From positions 1 through 10,221 of the forward strand of contig CAZDDI010000097.1 in NCBI GenBank assembly GCA_964504195.1: a DNA stretch of 10,221 bases, written 5' to 3'. Numbering within the stretch: position 1 is the first letter of the stretch; each line of letters starts with the position of its first letter. The notes under the pieces were generated by a model, which ran no database searches, was not told where the DNA came from, and saw only the letters and a list, made by a program, of their open reading frames with translations. A program made the translations under genes and the position numbers. Source of the DNA: CAZDDI01 sp964504195. Its GTDB lineage: Bacteria; Chloroflexota; Anaerolineae; B4-G1; SLSP01. Of this stretch, positions 1 through 6,519 are shown one piece after another.

Positions 1-3000
1 CCTCACCGGTGACGCCGGGCGAGGTAATGACCTACAGCCTGACCGTCACCAACGATGGGCCATCGGACGCAGAGAACGTGGTGGTGACGGATACGTTACC
101 TGTCGAAGTGACTTTCGGCAGTGCCAGCCCCGCGCCAGACAGCAGCCCCAATCCGCTGGTGTGGCAGCTGGGCACGCTCACGCCGGGCGAGAGCCGGACG
201 CTCCTCATCACCGTGACGGTCAATGCGGACGTGACAACAGGCTTCACCAACACGGTCATCATCACCACCACCACACCGGGTGACAATCCCGGCAACAACG
301 AGGACGATTGGCCCGTGGACGTGCTGCCTGACGTGGAAATCTGGGTGCTCAAGACAGGCAGCGCCTCACCGGTGACGCCGGGCGAGGTAATGACCTACAG
401 CCTGACCGTCACCAACGACGGCCCTTCGGATGCGGAGAACGTGGTCGTGACCGACACGTTGCCTGCCGAAGTGACTTTCGGCAGTGCCACCCCCGCGCCG
501 GACAGCAGCCCCAATCCGCTGGTGTGGCAGCTGGGCACGCTCACGCCGGGCGAGAGCCGGACGCTCCTCATCACCGTGACGGTCAATGCGGACGTGACGG
601 CCGGCTTCACTAATACGGTCATCATTACCACGACCACGCCGGGCGACGATCCGGGCAACAACGAGGATGACTGGCCGGTAGACGTGCAGCCCGATGTGGA
701 AATCTGGGTGCTCAAGACAGGCAGCGCCTCGCCGGTGACGCCGGGTGAGGTGATGACCTACAGCCTGACCGTCACCAACGATGGGCCATCGGACGCAGAG
801 AACGTGGTGGTGACGGATACGTTACCTGTCGAAGTGACTTTCGGCAGTGCCAGCCCCGCGCCGGACAGCAGCCCGAATCCGCTAGTCTGGAACCTGGGCA
901 CGCTCACGCCGGGCGAGAGCCGGACGCTCCTCATCACCGTGACGGTCAATGCGGACGTGACGGCCGGCTTCACTAATACGGTCATCATTACCACGACCAC
1001 GCCGGGCGACGATCCGGGCAACAACGAGGATGACTGGCCGGTAGACGTGCAGCCCGATGTGGAAATCTGGGTGCTCAAGACAGGCAGCGCCTCGCCGGTG
1101 ACGCCGGGCGAGGTGATGACCTACAGCCTGACCATCACCAATGATGGGCCATCGAATGCGGAGAACGTGGTCGTGACCGACACGTTGCCTGCCGAAGTGA
1201 CTTTCGGCAGTGCCAGCCCCGCGCCGGACAGCAGCCCCAATCCGCTCGTGTGGCAGCTGGGCACGCTCACGCCGGGCGAGAGCCGGACGCTCCTCATCAC
1301 CGTGACGGTCAATGCGGACGTGACAACAGGCTTCACCAACACGGTCATCATCACCACCACCACACCGGGCGACGATCCCGGCAACAATCAGGACGATTGG
1401 CCCGTGGATGTGCTGCCCGACGTGGAAATCTGGGTACTCAAGACAGGTAGCGCCTCACCGGTAACGCCGGGCGCGGTGATGACCTACAGCCTGACCGTCA
1501 CCAACGATGGCCCTTCCGCTGCGGAAAACGTAGTCGTGACCGATACGCTGCCCGTGCAAGTAACCTTCGTGGCAGCTAACCCGCCACAGAACAGCGGCCC
1601 GAACCCGTTGGTGTGGCTGCTAGGCACGCTCGGTGCAGGCGAAAGCCGGACGCTCCTCATCACCGTGACGGTGAACGCGGACGTGATGGTGGGCTTCACC
1701 AACACGGTCATCATCACCACCACCACGCCCGGCGACAATCCCGGCAACAATCAGGACGATTGGCCCGTGGACGTGACGCCGCGTGCGGATCTGGGCATCG
1801 TCAAGACCGATAGCCATGATCCGGTCATCCCGGGGACGCTGCTCACCTACACGTTGCGCGTGACCAACTACGGGCCAAGTGTGGCGGAAAACGTCATTGT
1901 AACCGATACGCTACCGGCAGAGGTAATTTACATCAGCGCGGCCCCAGCGCACACCTACACCGCACCGGACACAGTGATCTGGGGGGTGGGCACACTGCTG
2001 CCCGGCGAGGAGCGCGTGCTGACGCTCACCGTGCAGGTGCAGCTGTGGGCGACCCAGACCTTTACCAACGGAGTCGTGGTCGGCTCGGATACGCCCGATG
2101 ACAACCCCGGCAACAATCAGGACGATGAGCCAACTACACCGCTAGTCCCTGGCCTAACTATCCTGAAGACCGTACTGCCGGGCGCATCGGTGCCCAATAT
2201 GCCCTTCACCTACGTCATCGTCATCACCAACACCGGGCAAGTGGTGTTCGATCCGATCATGTTGACCGATACGTTGCCTACGCTCGACTTCCACTATGTT
2301 GTGGGCAGCGCGACGCCGAGCGAGCCAACCAGCATAACCCCACCGCAGCTTGTGTGGGCAAATCTGGGCGCGCTCAACCCTGGTGAGACGCTCACCGTGA
2401 CGTTCGCTGTCACCGTGTCGCCGGGCATCACCATCGGCACATACTGGAACGTGGCGCTGATCGAAGGCGAGCATCCGGGCGGCGTCATCACTGATACGGA
2501 TGATGTCCCAATCTCAATCCAGGACCCGGCAATCAATCTCTCCAAACACCTGGTAGACTTCGACACGAACATCTTGGCGCCCAACTACGTCACGTTCACG
2601 ATCTTCATCACCAACGTGGGCATCAGTACCATAGACATCCTACCAGTCTACGATCTCTACAACGCCGACTACATCCACTTCGCCTATGCGTTCCCGGCGA
2701 TACCGAACACGGTGGATAACGTCAATGGGCAGGTGCTCTGGCTCGACCTGACCGCGCCGGCGCCATACGGCTTTGGGCGCAACCTGCTACCGGGTGAGGT
2801 CTTCAGCCTCACGACAGTCTTCACGGTGGTGCAAACTATCAACACCCCCATTACCAACACGGCGATTGTCAGCGATGCCACAGATATTTTCGACAATCCG
2901 CCGCCGCCGGCAGATGATAGCGAAACCATCGTGGATGTACCTACGGCTATCACGTTGCGCTACTTCCGCGCGACGGGGCTGACGCAAGGGGTGCTGTTGG

Positions 3001-3311
3001 AATGGGCGACCGCAGTGGAAATTGATAACTTCGGCTTCAACTTGTACCGGGCGACCGAACCGGACTTCACGCGCGCGAGCCTGGTGAATTTCACACCGAG
3101 CGCGTGCCGGGGCAATCTATGTGGGGCGGAGTATGCCTACACCGATGAAACCAGCGTGCCGGAGGTGAGCTATTGGTACTGGCTGGCCGATGTGGATATG
3201 AGCGGGGTCGAAACCCGCCATGGCCCAGTCAACGCGCGCATGGAGGTGGCTGTGGATAGACCCTACAAGCTGTTCCTGCCGCTACTGTTGCGCACGTACA
3301 CACAACCGTAA
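1..3311 (+). CDS. Secreted DUF11-repeat surface protein, 5' end missing
   Basis: The frame is open from the first base (first full codon at 3), and the first visible residues (SPVTPGEV) are already mid-repeat, so the true start lies upstream. The GTG at 9 is an internal Val codon. About 1102 residues are visible. Five near-identical 121-residue DUF11 (TIGR01451-type) units come first, each carrying TPGEVMTYSLTVTNDGPS, VVVTDTLP and PGNNxDDWPVDV. Three diverged units follow at about 1824-2189, 2190-2570 and 2571-2940. The C-terminal domain (from about 2941) is fibronectin-III-like, with TAITLRYFRAT and VEIDNFGFNLYRA, and the protein ends YKLFLPLLLRTYTQP. DUF11 units are beta-sandwich domains of cell-surface and secreted proteins. 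The short hydrophobic FLPLLLR tail is, from memory, common at the ends of secreted Chloroflexota proteins and may act in export or anchoring. No enzyme motif is seen. Likely role: extracellular stalk or adhesin, which is inferred. Confidence 0.9.
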   Translation, partial: SPVTPGEVMTYSLTVTNDGPSDAENVVVTDTLPVEVTFGSASPAPDSSPNPLVWQLGTLTPGESRTLLITVTVNADVTTGFTNTVIITTTTPGDNPGNNEDDWPVDVLPDVEIWVLKTGSASPVTPGEVMTYSLTVTNDGPSDAENVVVTDTLPAEVTFGSATPAPDSSPNPLVWQLGTLTPGESRTLLITVTVNADVTAGFTNTVIITTTTPGDDPGNNEDDWPVDVQPDVEIWVLKTGSASPVTPGEVMTYSLTVTNDGPSDAENVVVTDTLPVEVTFGSASPAPDSSPNPLVWNLGTLTPGESRTLLITVTVNADVTAGFTNTVIITTTTPGDDPGNNEDDWPVDVQPDVEIWVLKTGSASPVTPGEVMTYSLTITNDGPSNAENVVVTDTLPAEVTFGSASPAPDSSPNPLVWQLGTLTPGESRTLLITVTVNADVTTGFTNTVIITTTTPGDDPGNNQDDWPVDVLPDVEIWVLKTGSASPVTPGAVMTYSLTVTNDGPSAAENVVVTDTLPVQVTFVAANPPQNSGPNPLVWLLGTLGAGESRTLLITVTVNADVMVGFTNTVIITTTTPGDNPGNNQDDWPVDVTPRADLGIVKTDSHDPVIPGTLLTYTLRVTNYGPSVAENVIVTDTLPAEVIYISAAPAHTYTAPDTVIWGVGTLLPGEERVLTLTVQVQLWATQTFTNGVVVGSDTPDDNPGNNQDDEPTTPLVPGLTILKTVLPGASVPNMPFTYVIVITNTGQVVFDPIMLTDTLPTLDFHYVVGSATPSEPTSITPPQLVWANLGALNPGETLTVTFAVTVSPGITIGTYWNVALIEGEHPGGVITDTDDVPISIQDPAINLSKHLVDFDTNILAPNYVTFTIFITNVGISTIDILPVYDLYNADYIHFAYAFPAIPNTVDNVNGQVLWLDLTAPAPYGFGRNLLPGEVFSLTTVFTVVQTINTPITNTAIVSDATDIFDNPPPPADDSETIVDVPTAITLRYFRATGLTQGVLLEWATAVEIDNFGFNLYRATEPDFTRASLVNFTPSACRGNLCGAEYAYTDETSVPEVSYWYWLADVDMSGVETRHGPVNARMEVAVDRPYKLFLPLLLRTYTQP
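9..1823 (+). repeat. Five tandem 363-bp DUF11-coding repeats
   Basis: The units start at 9, 372, 735, 1098 and 1461, each exactly 363 bp (121 codons). Copies 1-4 are nearly identical in DNA, including at synonymous sites. Copy 5 is more diverged (for example AANPPQNSGPNPLVW), and the sixth unit at 1824 is clearly diverged. The array continues leftward out of the window. Conservation at synonymous sites points to recent duplication or ongoing homogenisation rather than only protein-level selection. Short-read assembly may have collapsed or expanded the copy number. Confidence 0.95.
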
Positions 3312-3332
3312 GCTGATAACGCTGTATAAACT

Positions 3333-3362
3333 ACCGGGCGGGGAGTTGACTCCCCGCCCGGT
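3333..3362 (+). terminator. Strong hairpin downstream of the DUF11 gene
   Basis: A perfect 13-bp GC-rich stem runs from ACCGGGCGGGGAG (3333-3345) to CTCCCCGCCCGGT (3350-3362), with a TTGA loop. It sits 21 bp after the TAA of the DUF11 gene. There is no T-run after the stem, so it is not a textbook intrinsic terminator. Its position and stability still make transcription termination or mRNA 3'-end protection the most likely role. Confidence 0.7.
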
Positions 3363-3416
3363 GTGCGTTGAGCGAAGTTGCAAAAGCAAGGCTGGCTCAA
3401 AGGCAACAAACACCCT

Positions 3417-3445
3417 GGTGGCCCATTCCCGAGCGAAAGTTGCCA
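3417..3445 (+). mobile_element. Relic of an IS21-type right terminus
   Basis: The 26 bases at 3417-3442 (start GGTGGCCCATTCCCG, end GCGAAAGTTG) match 10191-10216, the right end of the intact IS21-family element, with a single mismatch and in the same orientation. Just inside it, at about 3390-3398, GGCTGGCTC looks like a decayed second copy of the internal GGGCCAG-type repeat. No transposase gene accompanies it. This is best read as a solo terminus left by deletion of a related element. Confidence 0.6.
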
Positions 3446-3715
3446 TCAAAAAAGATTGGCATCCCGCGAATCTTACCATCTGCCAGCGTGGGGAATGGCA
3501 CAATCGCATGATTATGGAAACGGTGCCAGCCATGTTGACTGTGATCAGTCATTTTAAGAAAGTTATGCATCGGCAATGGGCCGACTTCAAGAGTCATGGG
3601 GCTTATACAATGGCGATGTTCAAACAGCATCGCCCGCATAATATACGTTTTTGCATTTATGGGGTAAAATGCTTTTTTCAGGAGCGTGAAACACAAGAGA
3701 TTGATGTTTCGCGTT
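3446..3715. other. Non-coding stretch upstream of uup
   Basis: No gene is recognised here. An open frame crossing from the DUF11 gene into this stretch has no family resemblance and no ribosome binding site. The stretch is more AT-rich than its neighbours, so it probably carries the uup promoter. I could not assign a convincing -35/-10 pair. A perfect dyad, TGACTG-TGAT-CAGTCA, lies at 3536-3551 and might be an operator or a small hairpin. Confidence 0.4.
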
Positions 3716-3723
3716 GGAAGGGG
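3716..3723 (+). promoter_or_regulatory. Ribosome binding site fixing the uup start
   Basis: The purine run GGAAGGGG ends five bases before the GTG at 3729. It overlaps the alternative TTG at 3714, which would have no such site upstream. This favours GTG 3729, giving a protein that begins MALLSLRDVSISFGG, the usual start of an ABC-F first domain. Confidence 0.7.
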
Positions 3724-3728
3724 TCACT

Positions 3729-5636
3729 GTGGCATTACTAAGTTTACGCGATGTGAGTATCAGTTTCGGCGGGCCGCCGTTATTGGAGCGCGCCAGATTG
3801 CAGATCGAAAGCGGCGAGCGGATTTGTCTGCTGGGGCGCAACAGCGCGGGCAAGTCCACGCTGCTCAAGCTGCTCAGCGGCGATCTCAAGCCCGACACGG
3901 GCGAGGTGGCGCGCGGGCAAGAGGTGCGCGTGGCGCGACTGCCCCAGGCTGTGCCGCCGGAGATGGCCGGATCGGTCTACGAATTTGTGGCGCAGGGCAT
4001 GGGGCCACGCGGCGAGCGCTTGCGCGAGTACCAGCAGCTCAGCGTAGCGCTGGCACAGCACGAGACATCTGCTTTGCTCCGGCGTTTCAACCAGTTGCAG
4101 CAAGAACTCGATGCCAGCGACGGCTGGAGCGCCCAGCGGCAGGTAGAGCTGGTGCTGTCGCGCCTGTCTCTGGAGGCGCGGGCAGAAGTTCAGACGCTTT
4201 CGGGCGGCCTCAAACGACGCGTGCTGCTGGCCCGCACGCTGGCAAGCGCACCCGATGTGTTGCTGCTCGACGAGCCGACCAATCACCTCGACATTGATGC
4301 CATCCAATGGCTTGAGGAGTTCTTGCTGCGCTACATCAAGACACTGGTGTTTGTGACCCATGACCGCATGTTCCTGCAACAGCTGGCGACCCGCATCCTC
4401 GATCTCGACCGAGGGCGGCTGACCAGCTGGGACTGCACTTATCCCCTGTATCTGGAACGCAAGCAGGCCGCGCTGGAAATCGAAGCGACGCAACGGGCGG
4501 AATTCGACAAGAAGCTGGCGCAAGAAGAGACCTGGATCCGCCAGGGGACGCAGGCGCGCACGACGCGCAATGAGGGCCGCGCGCGCGCGTTGCTGCGTAT
4601 GCGCGATGCGGGCCGAGCGCGGCAAGAAATATCCGGCACCGCGCGCATCCAGATGAACAACGCCGAACGCTCTGGGCAGCGGGTGATCGAGACGGAAGCG
4701 GTGACATTCGGCTACGGGCCTACGCCCGTTATAAACGACCTTTCAACGATCATTATGCGCGGCGACCGGGTGGGCATCATCGGCCCGAACGGCTCCGGCA
4801 AAACCACTCTGCTGCGCCTGTTGCTCGGCGAATTGCGCCCCATGACGGGCGTCGTGCGGCATGGCGTGAATCTCGAAATCGCCTATTTCGACCAGCTCCG
4901 CGCGCAGCTCGACCCGGCGCAGACGGTGTGGGAGAATGTGAGTGACGGCAATGACCTGCTCACGTTCAATGGCAAAACGCGCCACATCGTATCGTATCTG
5001 GAGGATTTTCTGTTCTCCCGCGAGCGCGCGCAGACCAAAATCAGCGCATGCTCAGGCGGTGAGCGCAACCGCGTCTTGCTAGCGCGCTTGTTCGCACGCC
5101 CCTCCAACCTCCTGGTGCTCGATGAGCCGACCAACGATCTCGATATTGAAACGTTGGAACTGCTAGAAGCGCTGCTGGCAGACTATCCCGGTACAGTGCT
5201 GGTGGTGAGCCATGACCGCGCGCTACTTAATCAGGTAGTGACCAACACACTGGTGTTGGAAGGCGCGGGGCGCGTGTGTGAATACGCCGGCGGTTACGAT
5301 GATTGGCTGGCGCAGCGTGCGCCGGTCGCGGCGGCAACCGGCACTGCTACCGTTGCCACGCCCGCCCGCGCCCCTCAACGCGAGCGCCCGCCAAAACTGA
5401 CCTTCAGAGAAGAGCGAGAACTCGAAGCCCTGCCCGGCCAAATCGAAGCGCTAGAGAGTGAACAGGCGGCGCGCTATGCGCAGTTTAACGATCCGGCCTT
5501 CTACCAGCAAAGCGACGGCGCGGCGGTGGTGCAGGTAAACGCACAGATTGAGGCGCTGAAGCAGGCATTAGAAACGGCCTACGCCCGGTGGGAGGCATTG
5601 GAAGCCAAGCGCGAAACGCAACAAGCTGAGGCGTGA
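3729..5636 (+). CDS. uup: ABC-F family ATPase, Uup type
   Basis: A soluble protein of 635 residues with two ABC ATPase domains and no membrane segments, as in ABC-F proteins. Domain 1 has Walker A GRNSAGKST (36-44), signature LSGG (157-160), Walker B LLLDEPTNHLD (D181, E182) and switch His H211. The linker is a charged coiled coil with EETWIRQGTQARTTRNEGR, typical of Uup. Domain 2 has Walker A GPNGSGKTT (352-360), signature CSGGE (S442), Walker B LLVLDEPTNDLD (D465, E466) and H495. The C-terminal 80 or so residues are an alpha-helical coiled coil (REERELEALPGQIEALE), matching the Uup C-terminal DNA-binding domain. Known Uup proteins associate with ribosomes and affect precise transposon excision and branched-DNA processing. 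The gene appears monocistronic. The G-to-S change in the first Walker A loop (GRNSAGKS) keeps the key G, K and S. The other ABC-F type considered is EttA, but the RTRNEGR linker and the C-terminal coil favour Uup. Confidence 0.93.
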   Translation: MALLSLRDVSISFGGPPLLERARLQIESGERICLLGRNSAGKSTLLKLLSGDLKPDTGEVARGQEVRVARLPQAVPPEMAGSVYEFVAQGMGPRGERLREYQQLSVALAQHETSALLRRFNQLQQELDASDGWSAQRQVELVLSRLSLEARAEVQTLSGGLKRRVLLARTLASAPDVLLLDEPTNHLDIDAIQWLEEFLLRYIKTLVFVTHDRMFLQQLATRILDLDRGRLTSWDCTYPLYLERKQAALEIEATQRAEFDKKLAQEETWIRQGTQARTTRNEGRARALLRMRDAGRARQEISGTARIQMNNAERSGQRVIETEAVTFGYGPTPVINDLSTIIMRGDRVGIIGPNGSGKTTLLRLLLGELRPMTGVVRHGVNLEIAYFDQLRAQLDPAQTVWENVSDGNDLLTFNGKTRHIVSYLEDFLFSRERAQTKISACSGGERNRVLLARLFARPSNLLVLDEPTNDLDIETLELLEALLADYPGTVLVVSHDRALLNQVVTNTLVLEGAGRVCEYAGGYDDWLAQRAPVAAATGTATVATPARAPQRERPPKLTFREERELEALPGQIEALESEQAARYAQFNDPAFYQQSDGAAVVQVNAQIEALKQALETAYARWEALEAKRETQQAEA

Positions 5637-5637
5637 A

Positions 5638-5973
5638 TGGCGCACAAGATTGAAGTGGTTGTTACTAACCAACGTCCCGGTGCATGCCTTTGAAGCCGCA
5701 GTTGCGCGGGTGCGGGGGTAGCGCTGCCGGTGACAGATTGAAGTCTACTTCAAGGTGCTCAAATCCGGGAGGCGCTTCGAAGCCTGGCGACTGCGGAACG
5801 CCTTACACGCTTCAGCACCTTGATGAGCATCAACGCCTGGCGCGGGTACTCGATGACCCATATCAATCGGCAAATGCCAGAGGCTTCATGCCTGCTAGTG
5901 CTGGCCGAACACGAATGGCACGCCCCACCTCCCCAATCAAAACTGCCCACCATTCTGGCTTATTATAAACAAA
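5638..5973 (+). pseudogene. Decayed IS4-family transposase, C-terminal remnant
   Basis: Starting one base after the uup stop, the frame that includes 5656 reads WLLLTNVPVHAFEAAVARVRG, then stop-R-C-R-stop-QIEVYFKVLKSG. This is the Y(2)R(3)E(6)K box of IS4-family DDE transposases. The Tyr position is now TAG (5719-5721), R is at 5728-5730, a Trp position is TGA (5731-5733), the catalytic E is at 5740-5742 and K at 5761-5763. The frame then ends at a TGA (5821-5823). The family pattern resumes in another frame from about 5817 with TLMSINAWRGYSMTHINR and EHEWHA, corresponding to the AWR..Y.TR..R and EAEW regions of relatives. So there are two nonsense codons and one frameshift. The N-terminal two thirds, including both Asp catalytic residues, are missing. 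The right end runs up to the MITE-like element. The gene is certainly non-functional. Confidence 0.85.
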
Positions 5974-5981
5974 GAAAGATA

Positions 5982-6092
5982 GTAACTACTCAGCCAAGAG
6001 GTAGGACGCACTTGTTTTACAGGCAAGACCGTGAGTTTTGTGCTTCCCACCGCCATTTCAGGCGCAAAAGTGCGTCCCACCTGAGTAGTTAC
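5982..6092. mobile_element. 111-bp MITE-like element with 8-bp target duplication
   Basis: The termini are inverted: GTAACTACTCAG (5982-5993) pairs perfectly with CTGAGTAGTTAC (6081-6092). After a 7-base insertion on the left (5994-6000), a further 13 bp, GTAGGACGCACTT (6001-6013), pairs with AAGTGCGTCCCAC (6068-6080) with one mismatch. The outer bases are flanked on both sides by GAAAGATA (5974-5981 and 6093-6100), a perfect 8-bp direct repeat expected from target-site duplication. There is no coding capacity in the 54-base centre. It is a non-autonomous element mobilised by an unknown transposase, and the RNA would fold into a long hairpin. It inserted beside the IS4 remnant, 22 bases left of the CRISPR array. 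Confidence 0.85.
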
Positions 6093-6114
6093 GAAAGATA
6101 TAGGTAATAGTAAG

Positions 6115-6519
6115 CACGGGCATGGGGACGGCCCCGTACCCTGAGCCTGCCGAAGGGTCTGAGCAGTTCACCCCCCACGGGCATGGGGACGGCCCCGTAC
6201 CCTGAGCCTGCCGAAGGGTCTGAGCAATTCACCCCCACGGGCGTGGGGACGGCCCCGTACCCTGAGCCTGCCGAAGGGTCTGAGCANNNNNNNNNNNNNN
6301 NNNNNNNNNNNNNNNNNNNNNNNNNNNNNNNNNNNNNNNNNNNNNNNNNNNNNNNNNNNNNNNNNNNNNNNNNNNNNNNNNNNNNNCGTGGGGACGGCCC
6401 CGTACCCTGAGCCTGCCGAAGGGTCTGAGCAATTCACCCCCCACGGGCATGGGGACGGCCCCGTACCCTGAGCCTGCCGAAGGGTCTGAGCAATTCACCC
6501 CCACGGGCGTGGGGACGGC
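6115..6519 (-). repeat. Trailer block: decayed CRISPR repeats with one repeated spacer
   Basis: Decayed repeats lie at 6115-6132 (partial), 6166-6193, 6227-6253, 6387-6398 (partial, at the gap), 6432-6459 and 6493-6519. Between them the same 33-nt spacer occurs at 6133-6165, 6194-6226, 6254-6286, 6399-6431 and 6460-6492, identical as far as I can read. It starts CCCGTACCCTGAGCC and ends GAAGGGTCTGAGCA. The repeats come in two versions: one with an extra C and GGGCATGGGG, the other with GGGCGTGGGG. Their first bases read ATTCAC instead of GGTTCAC in most copies. This is amplification of one or two repeat-spacer units by unequal exchange, or slippage, at the old end of the array. Confidence 0.9.
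6287..6386. other. Assembly gap of 100 N
   Basis: Exactly 100 N, the conventional size for a gap of unknown length. It lies within the identical-spacer block, where short reads cannot be placed uniquely. The real number of units here is therefore unknown. Confidence 0.98.

Noticed and set aside
32..1750. Antisense open frames of 88-106 residues recurring every 363 bp
   Set aside because: They are the reverse reading of the DUF11 repeats. They recur only because the DNA repeats, and they have no family features.
3651..3670. A TTGCAT...TAAAAT promoter for uup
   Set aside because: The two boxes are only 8 bp apart, too close for a -35/-10 pair.
3220..3741. A 173-residue open frame across the DUF11 gene end and the intergenic region
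   Set aside because: It begins inside the DUF11 gene, runs through the terminator hairpin and the IS relic, and has no ribosome binding site or recognisable domain.
3780..4625. A 281-residue antisense frame inside uup
   Set aside because: It is a high-GC shadow of a clearly coding Uup gene with intact motifs on the other strand.
5820..6107. A 95-residue open frame ending in the MITE
   Set aside because: Its first part is the frameshifted IS4 remnant and the rest is translated MITE sequence, so it is not an independent gene.
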